From Methylococcales bacterium (GTDB lineage: Bacteria > Pseudomonadota > Gammaproteobacteria > Methylococcales > Methylomonadaceae), in contig JAPLRS010000002.1 in the NCBI GenBank assembly GCA_026399015.1, positions 1 to 60,738 on the forward strand: 60,738 nucleotides of DNA, given 5' to 3'. The notes beneath the pieces are model-generated. The model was not told where the DNA came from, did no database searches, and was given only the letters and a program-made list of their open reading frames with translations. The position numbers and the translations under genes are program-made. Positions within the stretch are counted from its first letter, which is position 1. The number at the start of each line of letters is the position of its first letter. Positions 39,122 to 48,021 of this stretch are shown here, piece after piece.

Positions 39122-41501
39122 GAGTAATCTTCCAACAGTAATGAATCTTTAAATCTCTAGAAAAATCTTCTGGAATAGTCTTAAGTGTAATATCTTCAAG
39201 ATTAAAATCGACTAAGGCCTCGGTATCAATCTTAAACTTTCTAAAATTAGTCGAAAAATATAATACGCCATGAGGTGCTAACAAAGTCATCGCCTGGGTA
39301 ATCAGTTGCACATGATCACTTTGAATATCAAAAGCATCTTCCATACGCTTTGAATTTGAAAAAGTCGGTGGATCTAAAAAGATTAAATCATAATTAGAAT
39401 GCTCCGATTGACTTGCCTCTACAACTAACTTTGCTTGCTCTGCCAACCAATCTAAACAATCGGCTTGGATAAACTCATGTGTGCCTGCCACACTATTTTG
39501 AGCTAGATTATTTTTAGCCCATTGCAAATACGTATTGGACATATCAACCGTGGTAGTGGATTTAGCCCCACCAACTGCGGCATGAACTGTTGCACTGCCT
39601 GTATAAGCAAACAAGTTTAAGAAGCGTTTATCTTTAGCTTGTTGCTGAATTGTTAAGCGCACTGGCCGATGATCTAAGAATAAACCGGTATCCAAATAAT
39701 CTTCAAAATTAACTAATAATTTGCAACCGCCCTCTGCAACTAAATGAAACTGACCTTGTTCGCTATGTTTTTCGTATTGCTCGGTGTTTCTTTGTTTACG
39801 ACGAATCTTTAAGATGACTTGCTCTGCATCAACGCCTAATACCCGAGGAATTTCTGCTAATAAACCGGCTAAGCGTTGATCAGCTTTTTGTTGATCAATA
39901 GTCTTGGGTGGCTCATATTCTTGTACGATAACCCAGGTTTTATCACTCTGATACAAATCAACAGCCGCTGCATACTCAGGCAAATCCGCATCATATAAGC
40001 GATAACAGGTCACAGCGTTTTGTTTAGCCCATTTTGATAATTTTTTAATATTCTTTTTTAAACGATTAGCAAAATCTACCGCACCAATTTCAATAACAGG
40101 TTTATCTTTAATTTGCTCAGCTACTGCCGATTTTTCACTCACAGTAATCACTTTATCAACTGCTACATAATCATGCTTTGAAGGGTTAGTTTCAGGGACT
40201 GATTCAAGTTTTTTAATGGCTTCTAGAGCTGTTTTTGATGGCCCTGTTGATTCAGAAATTGGCAGGCTATTATTATGACTAAGCGCCATTACATTGGCGA
40301 TACGCTCTTCTTGAGTTCGCGCTTTAGGAATAAAGAATTTTTTCTCGATGATATTAAAGCGTAATAACTTACATTCCAATGCGCCATTAAAGAAAGTAAT
40401 CGGTTTTTCTGAACGAATGCCTAATCTAAAGCCCAACTCAGGATTACTGATAATCATGGCCGCTTTCCAACCCACAAACTGAGTTTTTAAAATATTACCA
40501 AACGTTGTATATAACTCTGCGGTTTCTTCTTCATCACCTAAGCGCTCTCCATAAGGCGGATTACATATTAACAAGCCCGGTTGCCAACTCTCTGCGGGTT
40601 GGGCATCGGCTATATCGCGACGCTCCACATGAATCTTTTTTTGTAAACCGGCATTAGCGATATGCGCTAAAGCCGTATTAACGGTATGGCGATTTTGATC
40701 AAAACCCACAATAATCGGTAACTTTTCTATGCCCTCTTTGCGGCGTTGCAAAGCTTCTGTTTTTAAGCGCTTCCAACACGCGGCGTCGTGTTTTTTCCAG
40801 CCGATAAAGCCAAAATATTCACGTAATAAACCCGGCGCATAATCTGCGGCAATCATTGCTGCTTCAAGTAATAAAGTGCCCGATCCACACATAGGATCAA
40901 TTAAGGAACCTTTTTCTTTGGCAATAGCCGGCCAACCACATCGTAATAACATCGCTGCTGCTAAGTTTTCTTTCATAGGTGCTTTAATGCTTACATCACG
41001 ATAGCCACGACGATGTAAACTTTCACCCGAAAGATCTAAACTCAATTGCGCCTGATCCCCTTGCAAATAAATATTAATACGAATATTCGGTTGTTCTGTA
41101 TCAATACTCGGACGCACGCCAAACTTATCGCGCATCTGATCAACAATGGCATCTTTTACTTTTAAGGCGCCAAAGTGCGTATTGTTAATAGCCGGTGAAT
41201 TTTTTGCACTAAAAGACACGGCAAAAGTATCTTCTGGATTGATATGCTCAAACCAATTAATGCCTTGCACACCTTTATAAAGATCATCCTGGGATCTAAC
41301 GATAAATGTACTTAAAACTAAAAAGATGCGGTTAGCCGTTCTTGACCATAAACAGGCCCGATAAGCGTCCTCCAAGTCTCCCTCAAATGCTACACCCGCC
41401 ATAGTCGCTTTGATATTATTCATACCTAAAGCCCTTAACTCATCGGTCAGCAAAGTTTCCATTGCTTTAGGGGTGGTAGCAAATAAAGAATAAGTAGACA
41501 T
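39105..41501 (-). CDS. rlmL: 23S rRNA (guanine) methyltransferase RlmKL
   Basis: This fused enzyme methylates G2445 (N2) and G2069 (N7) of 23S rRNA. The start at 41501 gives MSTYSLFATTPKAMETLLTDELRALG and 798 residues. A THUMP domain (about 45-160) precedes the RlmL domain with DPMCGSGTLLLEAAM and LICNPPYGERLG. The C-terminal RlmK domain has FLNLFAYTGSATVHAAVGGAKSTTTVDMSN and LIFLDPPTFSNSKR. The E. coli enzyme has 702 residues. The excess is a low-complexity, charged insert of roughly 80 residues between the two halves, before DFANRLKKNIKKLSKW. acyP follows with an overlap. Confidence 0.95.
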   Translation of the reverse strand: MSTYSLFATTPKAMETLLTDELRALGMNNIKATMAGVAFEGDLEDAYRACLWSRTANRIFLVLSTFIVRSQDDLYKGVQGINWFEHINPEDTFAVSFSAKNSPAINNTHFGALKVKDAIVDQMRDKFGVRPSIDTEQPNIRINIYLQGDQAQLSLDLSGESLHRRGYRDVSIKAPMKENLAAAMLLRCGWPAIAKEKGSLIDPMCGSGTLLLEAAMIAADYAPGLLREYFGFIGWKKHDAACWKRLKTEALQRRKEGIEKLPIIVGFDQNRHTVNTALAHIANAGLQKKIHVERRDIADAQPAESWQPGLLICNPPYGERLGDEEETAELYTTFGNILKTQFVGWKAAMIISNPELGFRLGIRSEKPITFFNGALECKLLRFNIIEKKFFIPKARTQEERIANVMALSHNNSLPISESTGPSKTALEAIKKLESVPETNPSKHDYVAVDKVITVSEKSAVAEQIKDKPVIEIGAVDFANRLKKNIKKLSKWAKQNAVTCYRLYDADLPEYAAAVDLYQSDKTWVIVQEYEPPKTIDQQKADQRLAGLLAEIPRVLGVDAEQVILKIRRKQRNTEQYEKHSEQGQFHLVAEGGCKLLVNFEDYLDTGLFLDHRPVRLTIQQQAKDKRFLNLFAYTGSATVHAAVGGAKSTTTVDMSNTYLQWAKNNLAQNSVAGTHEFIQADCLDWLAEQAKLVVEASQSEHSNYDLIFLDPPTFSNSKRMEDAFDIQSDHVQLITQAMTLLAPHGVLYFSTNFRKFKIDTEALVDFNLEDITLKTIPEDFSRDLKIHYCWKITHVATR

Positions 41502-41550
41502 AATGGTCGCAGCAGAAAAATTAAGGAAGGGGTTTAAATCAAGCAATAAA

Positions 41551-41594
41551 AAAGGCGTAAGACGCGGTCAATTAGACCTGCATCTTACGCCTTT
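41551..41594 (-). terminator. Intrinsic terminator after FKBP gene
   Basis: AAAAGGCGTAAGA and TCTTACGCCTTT form a stem of about 11 bp around a 20-base loop. Read leftward, the stem is followed by a T run (complement of the A run at 41547-41553). It separates the FKBP gene from rlmKL. Confidence 0.8.
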
Positions 41595-41607
41595 AGCAAG
41601 CAGACGC

Positions 41608-42090
41608 TTATTGAATTTTAATTAATTCAACATCGAATATTAAAGCAGCATTAGGCGCAATTGCACTACCCGCACCGCGCTCACCATAAGCTAATTCAGA
41701 CGGAATATAAAACCGATAAGTCGCGCCTTCTGTCATTAATTGTACGCCTTCAGTCCAACCGGCAATCACTCGGTTTAAAGGGAATGAAGTTGGTTCACCA
41801 CGACTAAAAGAACTATCAAACTCTGCACCATCAATTGTTGTGCCTCTGTAATGTACTGTTACAGTATCCGTGGCTTTAGGTGAAACACTACCTTTACCTG
41901 CTGTTATAACTTCATACTGCAACCCACTTGCAGTGGTTACAACATTAGCTTTTTTAGCATTTTCAGCTAAGAAAGCGATACCAGTCGCTCTATTTTCTTC
42001 TGGTGAAGTGGCGTTTGCCATTGAAAACATAGTAAATCCTATAAGAATAACAATTATGATTGAAGTAACTTGAGTTTGAATTTTTTTCAC
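41608..42090 (-). CDS. FKBP-type peptidyl-prolyl isomerase, exported
   Basis: The 160-residue protein has a signal peptide (IIIVILIGFTMFSMANA) and a short spacer (EENRATGIAFLAENAKKANVVTTASGLQYEVI) like FkpA/FklB. The complete FKBP domain has VTVHYRGTTIDGAEFDSSFSRGEPTSFPLNRVIAGWTEGVQLM, YRFYIPSELAYGERGAG and IAPNAALIFDVELIKI. It helps fold periplasmic proteins. It lacks the long dimerisation helix region of FkpA. It is monocistronic, with its own terminator. Confidence 0.93.
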   Translation of the reverse strand: MKKIQTQVTSIIIVILIGFTMFSMANATSPEENRATGIAFLAENAKKANVVTTASGLQYEVITAGKGSVSPKATDTVTVHYRGTTIDGAEFDSSFSRGEPTSFPLNRVIAGWTEGVQLMTEGATYRFYIPSELAYGERGAGSAIAPNAALIFDVELIKIQ

Positions 42091-42145
42091 GATTCAGCCC
42101 GAAAGTAATATAAGCGCAATAGTTTATCAAAAAAACCTTATAAAA

Positions 42146-42730
42146 CTAATTCATTTTACAAGTACTCAATTGGCTTTTAAAGATTTTAGAGCGCAACTCG
42201 ACTTTATCCGCTACTTTTTTTAACTGCGCATTTTTTAAATAACGCCTAGAACGGTACCCGCCCAAACCCTCGTGATACGCCAAATACAGATTTTTTGCGT
42301 CCCAATTCGCTATACCTAATTTATTATGTGCAGTATTACCATACCAACCAATAAAATCTATCGCATCAGAAAAATCATCTCGATCCGACCACCAACTACC
42401 TGCACTCTCTAAATATAAATCCCAAGTGCCATCTGTAGCCTGCGCATATCCATAAGAACTACTTTCTCTAAACCACGGAATAAACCCTAAAAGCCAAATA
42501 CGTGGCGCACGAGCATCCGCTACAAATCTTGATTCTTGATGCATAATGGCCATCTGCACATCAATTGGCACCCCCCATTTACCAGCAGAATCTTTAGCAT
42601 CTTCATACCAATCGTCACTGTCTTTTTCTTTAAAGACCGCGCAAAGATTGTCCGGATGCTTAGGAGGCATAGTTGTACACCCCACTAATAATGCTAGTGA
42701 GAATAATAAATAAAGAATCTTAAATTTCAT
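42146..42730 (-). CDS. Transglycosylase SLT-like lipoprotein
   Basis: The 194-residue protein has a lipoprotein signal (LFSLALLVGCTTMPPK, lipobox LVGC). A soluble-lytic-transglycosylase-like fold follows, with the catalytic Glu in VQMAIMHQESRFVADA and the supporting GYAQATDGTWDLYLESAG. The C-terminal part has AKNLYLAYHEGLGGYRSRRYL, typical of the SLT core. It would cut peptidoglycan glycan chains at the outer membrane inner face. The GLSQ-type motif is altered to YGYAQ, as in other small relatives. Confidence 0.8.
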   Translation of the reverse strand: MKFKILYLLFSLALLVGCTTMPPKHPDNLCAVFKEKDSDDWYEDAKDSAGKWGVPIDVQMAIMHQESRFVADARAPRIWLLGFIPWFRESSSYGYAQATDGTWDLYLESAGSWWSDRDDFSDAIDFIGWYGNTAHNKLGIANWDAKNLYLAYHEGLGGYRSRRYLKNAQLKKVADKVELRSKIFKSQLSTCKMN

Positions 42731-42931
42731 CCAGTCAAAATCCTACTAAGTTTTGGTATACAGAATTAAAAACCGATTTTGGATTAATTACGGCGTAGGC
42801 TAAGAAAAAGCCTAAAGTGCGGAAATGAAAACACAGAGCTAAGTAAACTTAGGGATTATATCTAATTTTTTTTAAAAAACCATTAATTTATTGTTTATTT
42901 TAAAGAAACAATAATTCAATATTTTATATCA

Positions 42932-42960
42932 TTGTAAACAATAAAGACCTGCGTTATAGT
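42932..42960 (+). promoter_or_regulatory. Sigma70-like promoter for small membrane-protein gene
   Basis: TTGTAA (42932-42937), a 17-bp spacer and TATAGT (42955-42960) lie 43 bp upstream of the 55-codon gene at 43004. The upstream flank is very A/T-rich, like an UP element. Expected start is near 42967. Confidence 0.65.
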
Positions 42961-43003
42961 TCAGTCGCAATACAAAAACCCATCAACTTGATAAGGAATT
43001 ATT

Positions 43004-43171
43004 ATGAACGAATTAATTCGAGATTTTATAATTGCTATACTGTTTATTGGCGGCCTGATTGGTTTTATTTCAGGTGAGTTTATATTATCTTCCGCACTTT
43101 TCGCCGTTACAGCAATCGCTAGTTATATAAGAGTGAACAACAAAACTTCAAACAACATCCAACTTTCATGA
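43004..43171 (+). CDS. Small two-helix membrane protein (55 aa)
   Basis: This short gene starts at ATG 43004 with AAGGAA (42993-42998) 5 bases upstream and ends at TGA 43169-43171. The product MNELIRDFIIAILFIGGLIG continues FISGEFILSSALFAVTAIAS and ends with a polar tail, YIRVNNKTSNNIQLS. It has two hydrophobic helices and no recognised family. A promoter precedes it and a perfect 12-bp hairpin follows 13 bp after the stop, so it has all parts of a real single-gene unit despite its size. Confidence 0.6.
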   Translation: MNELIRDFIIAILFIGGLIGFISGEFILSSALFAVTAIASYIRVNNKTSNNIQLS

Positions 43172-43183
43172 TATTAAACAAAA

Positions 43184-43216
43184 AAGACTGCCATGATTAT
43201 TCAACATGGCAGTCTT
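43184..43216 (+). terminator. Perfect hairpin, terminator-like
   Basis: AAGACTGCCATG (43184-43195) and CATGGCAGTCTT (43205-43216) form a perfect 12-bp stem with a 9-base loop. The T tail on the right is short (TTAAGATTT); on the other strand the stem is followed by TTT-rich DNA, so it may act in both directions. Confidence 0.7.
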
Positions 43217-43428
43217 AAGATTTAAATCTCAAGCATCACCCCGCGTAAAAGCACTATCTAGTTAGTTTTTGCCAGTCTAATAAATTAAATTAGCCCGAAA
43301 AAACTATTCATACTCGCCTACTAAAACAGCTTAATCTGCTTTACTCCTAACGCCTAATTGTAGGATTAAATACCTGCCTATATACTGACATCACTGCGGT
43401 GGATATGATTTAAATAAGGAACATAAAG

Positions 43429-44397
43429 GTGCGTGATATAAGTTTTACAGAGGGTCAGTATAATGATGTAGAAATTACACAAGATGAGTTTGTTATTGCC
43501 CCGCATCCAGCGCTTATTGCCTTAGAAAAATCATTCTCACCCTCTCCGTTAAGCCCAATCAATGATCCTCTATTAGTCGAATATGGGATTGAATTATGGT
43601 TAAAAAGAGACGATCTTTTACATCCTATTATTTCAGGTAATAAATGGCGCAAACTCAAATACAATCTAAATAACGCTTTAAAATTAAATAAAGACACTCT
43701 AATTAGTATGGGTGGGGCACATTCCAACCACTTACATGCCCTAGCCTATACAGGCAAACTGTTAAACTTAAAAACACAAGGTTTTATCAGAGGTGAGCAA
43801 GCAGAACCCGCAACAGCCACATTAAAAGATTTACAAGACTGGGGTATGCAACTCTCTTATATCTCAAGGTCAGATTATAGAGAGTTAAGACACTCCACAG
43901 ATTTACCAAATATTAAACCCAACGAATATTGGATACCCGAAGGTGGTGCAACAGAACTGGCTTTAAAAGGTGTCGCTGAATTAGTCGCAGAAATTGACCT
44001 GCCATATGACATCATTTGTGCCCCCTGTGGCACAGGGACTACTTTAGCAGGCATTATTTCCGCAACCCCTAAAAACACCTCTGTATTAGGTTTTGCAGCC
44101 TTAAAAAATGCGAGTTTTTTAAACAATGATGTCACTGCCTTACTCCACCACGATCCTGCTAACTGGCAAATAAATTTAGACTATCACTTTGGTGGCTTTG
44201 CCAAAACCACACCTGAACTCTTAAACTTTATTAAAAAGTTTAATGAGTCGACTGGAATAGTACTAGAGCCGCTATATACTGGTAAAATGCTCTACGCACT
44301 GTATGATTTAATAACCAAACACACATTTAAACCGGGCCAACGCATTATTGCTATTCATACCGGGGGATTACAAGGCTTAAGAGGCTTTAATGAATAG
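43429..44397 (+). CDS. PLP-dependent deaminase/desulfhydrase (ACC deaminase-like)
   Basis: A GTG at 43429 with AAGGA 8 bases upstream starts a 322-residue PLP enzyme of the ACC deaminase/D-cysteine desulfhydrase group. The PLP lysine is in HPIISGNKWRKLKYNL. The conserved LISMGGAHSNHLHALAYTG and the phosphate-cup glycine loop ICAPCGTGTTLAG are present. The C-terminal block has PLYTGKMLYALYDL and IIAIHTGGLQGLRGF. Which amino acid it acts on is not clear from the sequence. It overlaps the next gene by 8 bp. Confidence 0.85.
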   Translation: MRDISFTEGQYNDVEITQDEFVIAPHPALIALEKSFSPSPLSPINDPLLVEYGIELWLKRDDLLHPIISGNKWRKLKYNLNNALKLNKDTLISMGGAHSNHLHALAYTGKLLNLKTQGFIRGEQAEPATATLKDLQDWGMQLSYISRSDYRELRHSTDLPNIKPNEYWIPEGGATELALKGVAELVAEIDLPYDIICAPCGTGTTLAGIISATPKNTSVLGFAALKNASFLNNDVTALLHHDPANWQINLDYHFGGFAKTTPELLNFIKKFNESTGIVLEPLYTGKMLYALYDLITKHTFKPGQRIIAIHTGGLQGLRGFNE

Positions 44398-47158
44398 AGT
44401 TTTAGAACCAGAACTAATGGAAGATGAAATCCAAGTCAAAGCCTATGCTGAAGCGGATTTTGAAGTACCTCATCATCAATTTATCCAGCTATTACAAAAC
44501 TTTGTAAATGACCCTAATTTTGCGGGACAAGCACTAGACTTAGGTTGTGGACCAGGCGATATTAGTTATCGTTTTGCTAAAACGTTCCCAAAAGCCAGTA
44601 TTGATGCGCTTGATGGCTCTCAACCCATGCTGGATTATGCAAAGACAAAACTGGCAGCGCCTCTAAAAAAACGCCTAAACTTTATTTATGGTCGATTACC
44701 TGATGTCATATTACCGACACCAAGCTATGAGATAATTTTTAGTAATAGTTTGTTACATCACTTACATGATCCCAATATTCTTTGGGAAAGTATAAAAAGA
44801 TTCTCAAAGCCGGGAACTCGTATTATCATCATGGACTTAATAAGACCTGCGAGTACTGAAGAAGCTAGGCAATTAGTTGAAACCTATGCCTCAAATGAAC
44901 CTGAGATATTAAAAACTGACTTTTACAATTCTTTATTAGCCGCTTTTAGTCTTAAGGAAATTACTGCACAGTTAGCACAAGCAGAATTAAATTTTAATAT
45001 TGTGCAAACCAGTGATCGACATGTTTTTATTACCGGCGTTATACCTCAAAACGAAAGGACAAAAATGGACACCCAAGAAACCGTTGAGCCTATCAGCCTT
45101 GACAGCCCAGAACTCTACATTAACCGGGACCTAAGTTTATTAGAATTTAATAAGCGGGTATTAGCACAAGCTAAGAATGAATCAGTACCTTTATTAGAAA
45201 GGCTAAATTACCTCTGTATCTCTTGCTCCAATTTAGATGAGTTTTTTGAAGTTCGGGTGGCCAGCGTCTTAGAAATGGCTGCCATTGCTCCCAATACCAT
45301 GGGGCCTGAAGGTTTAACAGCCAAAGAACAATTAGAACAAATTTCTATTCACGCTCATAAGTTGGTAGAGGAACAATATCAAGTTCTTAATGAAATTTTA
45401 ATTCCGCAACTCGATGCAGAAAACATTCGATTTATCCGTCGTAATGATTGGACAGAAGCCCAACAAAAATGGTTAGCACAATACTTTAATGATGAGCTGC
45501 TGCCGATTCTAACGCCGGTAGGTTTAGATTCTGCGCACCCCTTTCCGCGTATTCTTAACAAAAGTTTAAATTTCATTATCTCGCTAACAGGCAAAGATGC
45601 CTTTGGTAGAAATAGTGGCCGAGCTGTTTTACAAGCTCCCAGAGCCCTACCTCGAGTTGTTAAATTACCCGTAGAAGAAACAGGAAGTGGCCCTAGTGAC
45701 TTTGTATTTTTATCGTCTATTATTCATGCCTTTGTAAGTGAGTTATTTTCTGGCATGACAGTTAAAGGCTGTTATCAATTTAGGGTCACCAGAAACAGTG
45801 ACTTTTTTGTTGATGATGATGCTATTGATGATTTATTACTCGCTGTGCAAGGCGAATTAGCCATGCGTAACTATGGCGATGAAGTACGTTTAGAAATTGA
45901 TGCTGCCTGCCCAGAAGACACTGTTAACTTTTTGTTAGATCGTTTTGAAATGAAACGCGACAGACTCTTCTTAGTCGATGGTCCCGTTAATTTAAACAGA
46001 ATCCAAGAAATAAACGATCTAGTTGATAGACCCGACTTAAAGTTCGTACCCTTTAAACCAAGCACGCCACCCCAATTAGCTCGTAACAAAGATATCTTTG
46101 CCGCTATTAAACGCCACGATATTTTATTACATCACCCATTTGAATCCTTTTCACCTGTCGTAGAGTTTTTACGTCAAGCGGCTGCCTCACCTGAAGTAAT
46201 AGCTATTAAACAAACTTTATATAGAACAGGAGCTGATTCACCGATCGTAGCGGCCTTAATTAGAGCAGCACGAGCGGGTAAAGAAGTGACTGTTGTTATT
46301 GAACTAAGAGCGCGCTTTGATGAAAAAGCCAACATCGATTTAGCCTCTAAATTACAAGAGGCTGCCGTACACGTGGTATATGGCGTGGTTGGTTATAAAA
46401 CTCATGCCAAAATGTGTTTAATTTTACGTAGAGAAGGAAAAGAACTGCGTAATTATGTGCATTTAGGCACAGGCAACTATCACCCAAAAACTGCCCAGAT
46501 TTATACTGATTATGGTTTATTTTCTTGTAACAAAGAACTCGGAGAAGATGTTAGACGGGTATTCGCCCAGTTAACCAGTTTAGGAAAGGTAACAAAACTT
46601 AATAAATTGCTACAGTCTCCGTTTACTCTGCATAAAGGTATTCTGGAAAAAATTGAACGCGAAATTACGCATGCTAAAAACGGCAAGGCCGCTAAAATAA
46701 TTATTCAGGTTAATGCTATTGTTGAAGAACAAGCGATACAAGCGTTGTACCGCGCCTCACAAGCAGGTGTAGAAGTTAAGCTAATGGTAAGAGGTATTTG
46801 TTGTTTAAGACCTGGCATCCCAGGGGTCTCGGACAACATAGAAGTGCACGCTATTATCGGGCGCTTTTTAGAACATGCGAGGATTTATGCCTTTGCTAAT
46901 GATGGCAATATCGAAGTTTATGCATCTAGTGCAGACCTTATGAATAGAAATATGTTTAGGCGTGTTGAAATATGCTTCCCTATTGAAAGCAAAAGGCTTT
47001 ATACTAGAATCCTCCACGATTTAGATTTATATTTAAAAGATAATACCCAAGCTTGGCTACTTCAACCTGATGGCAGTTATTTGCAACTTTTAAACACTAA
47101 CAATCAAGAGCTAGTGCAAGCCCAAACAGCGATTCTTAACGAACTACAGGCACCTTAA
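44390..47158 (+). CDS. ppk1: Methyltransferase fused to polyphosphate kinase 1
   Basis: The 922-residue frame joins two proteins. Residues 1-225 are a class I SAM methyltransferase: ALDLGCGPGDISYRFA (motif I), SIDALDGSQPMLDYA and IIFSNSLLHHLHDPN. Residues 226-922 are a complete Ppk1, which makes polyphosphate from ATP. Its marks are INRDLSLLEFNKRVLAQA at its start, NLDEFFEVRVA, the phospholipase D-like HAKMCLILRREGKELRNYVHLGTGNYH (phospho-His loop) and LMVRGICCLRPGIPGVSDNI. An ATG at 45065 with AAAGGA just upstream sits exactly at the usual Ppk1 start, so free Ppk1 may also be made. The upstream PLP enzyme gene overlaps by 8 bp. Confidence 0.92.
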   Translation: MNRVLEPELMEDEIQVKAYAEADFEVPHHQFIQLLQNFVNDPNFAGQALDLGCGPGDISYRFAKTFPKASIDALDGSQPMLDYAKTKLAAPLKKRLNFIYGRLPDVILPTPSYEIIFSNSLLHHLHDPNILWESIKRFSKPGTRIIIMDLIRPASTEEARQLVETYASNEPEILKTDFYNSLLAAFSLKEITAQLAQAELNFNIVQTSDRHVFITGVIPQNERTKMDTQETVEPISLDSPELYINRDLSLLEFNKRVLAQAKNESVPLLERLNYLCISCSNLDEFFEVRVASVLEMAAIAPNTMGPEGLTAKEQLEQISIHAHKLVEEQYQVLNEILIPQLDAENIRFIRRNDWTEAQQKWLAQYFNDELLPILTPVGLDSAHPFPRILNKSLNFIISLTGKDAFGRNSGRAVLQAPRALPRVVKLPVEETGSGPSDFVFLSSIIHAFVSELFSGMTVKGCYQFRVTRNSDFFVDDDAIDDLLLAVQGELAMRNYGDEVRLEIDAACPEDTVNFLLDRFEMKRDRLFLVDGPVNLNRIQEINDLVDRPDLKFVPFKPSTPPQLARNKDIFAAIKRHDILLHHPFESFSPVVEFLRQAAASPEVIAIKQTLYRTGADSPIVAALIRAARAGKEVTVVIELRARFDEKANIDLASKLQEAAVHVVYGVVGYKTHAKMCLILRREGKELRNYVHLGTGNYHPKTAQIYTDYGLFSCNKELGEDVRRVFAQLTSLGKVTKLNKLLQSPFTLHKGILEKIEREITHAKNGKAAKIIIQVNAIVEEQAIQALYRASQAGVEVKLMVRGICCLRPGIPGVSDNIEVHAIIGRFLEHARIYAFANDGNIEVYASSADLMNRNMFRRVEICFPIESKRLYTRILHDLDLYLKDNTQAWLLQPDGSYLQLLNTNNQELVQAQTAILNELQAP

Positions 47159-47685
47159 TGGCAGATGTTAGAGCAATTGCTCAGTTAGGAGCGGAGGTAC
47201 TCCGTTTACAAGCAGATAAAATCAAAAACGTTAATAGCTCAGAAACTATTAAATTGATTCATGCCTTGCAGGACACCTTAGCTTCTACGCAAGGCGTCGG
47301 CATATCTGCCCCCCAAATAAGTGTATCAAAACGCATTATCATTGTAGCTTCACGACCGACAGTTCGTTATCCACAGGCTCCTATGATGGAGCCTACTGTC
47401 ATGATAAACCCCAAATTTAATCCGTTGACAGAGGAAATTGAAAAAGATTGGGAAGGCTGTTTAAGTATTCCAGGCATTAGAGCTTTAGTACCACGCTATA
47501 CAGACATAGAAATTACTTATACTAATATTGAGAATAAACAAGTCACGCAAAAGCTCACTGGGTTTGTGGCTAGAATTTTTCAACATGAATTTGATCATCT
47601 ACAAGGTATTGTGTACTTAGATAGAGTAGAAGATAACCTAGAAATATTTGCAGAGAGTGAATATTTCAAGCTTATTAATAACTAA
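47158..47685 (+). CDS. def: Peptide deformylase
   Basis: The 175-residue enzyme removes the formyl group from new proteins. Motif 1 is GVGISAPQ (Ser in place of the common Ala), motif 2 is WEGCLSIPG, with the metal Cys, and motif 3 is FQHEFDHLQG, with the HExxH-type metal ligands and catalytic Glu. Its start overlaps the ppk stop by one base (TAATG), indicating coupled translation. An earlier or different deformylase may exist elsewhere, as usually found beside fmt. Confidence 0.95.
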   Translation: MADVRAIAQLGAEVLRLQADKIKNVNSSETIKLIHALQDTLASTQGVGISAPQISVSKRIIIVASRPTVRYPQAPMMEPTVMINPKFNPLTEEIEKDWEGCLSIPGIRALVPRYTDIEITYTNIENKQVTQKLTGFVARIFQHEFDHLQGIVYLDRVEDNLEIFAESEYFKLINN

Positions 47686-47724
47686 GTAACAATAAAACAG
47701 CTCTACAACTCACTTAAAACATCC

Positions 47725-48021
47725 ATGAATTGGTCTGTCTATATTATTCTTTGCAGTGATGACTCTTTATATACAGGTATCACCATTGATATTGAAAGAC
47801 GCATTAAAGAGCACTCCACTGGCTTAGGCGCTAAATACTTTAGAAACAGAAGCCCTAAAGAACTTGTTTATTTAGAAACTGGGCACAATCGTAGCACCGC
47901 CACAAAACGCGAAATGGCTATTAAGAAGCTGAGCAAAATCGAAAAAACCGCGATTATCACGTGTTCTGAAACAGCCGCAAGTCTTAACTCTCTTTTGACA
48001 CCTCAAAAAATCCTCATATGA
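47725..48021 (+). CDS. GIY-YIG nuclease-domain protein (UPF0213/YhbQ type)
   Basis: The 98-residue protein is a single GIY-YIG domain: VYIILCSDDSLYTGITIDIERRIKEHSTGLGAKYFRNRSPKELVYLE. The catalytic Arg is in IERRIKEH and the Glu is further down in TKREMAIKKLSK. It belongs to the YhbQ-like group, small DNA-active proteins of unclear cell role. Its last bases overlap the HAD gene start by 4 bp (ATGA). Confidence 0.92.
   Translation: MNWSVYIILCSDDSLYTGITIDIERRIKEHSTGLGAKYFRNRSPKELVYLETGHNRSTATKREMAIKKLSKIEKTAIITCSETAASLNSLLTPQKILI

Noticed and set aside
44390..45064. Methyltransferase part as a separate gene with a missed stop
   Set aside because: No stop codon is present at the junction in the given sequence; reported instead as a fusion with an internal start.
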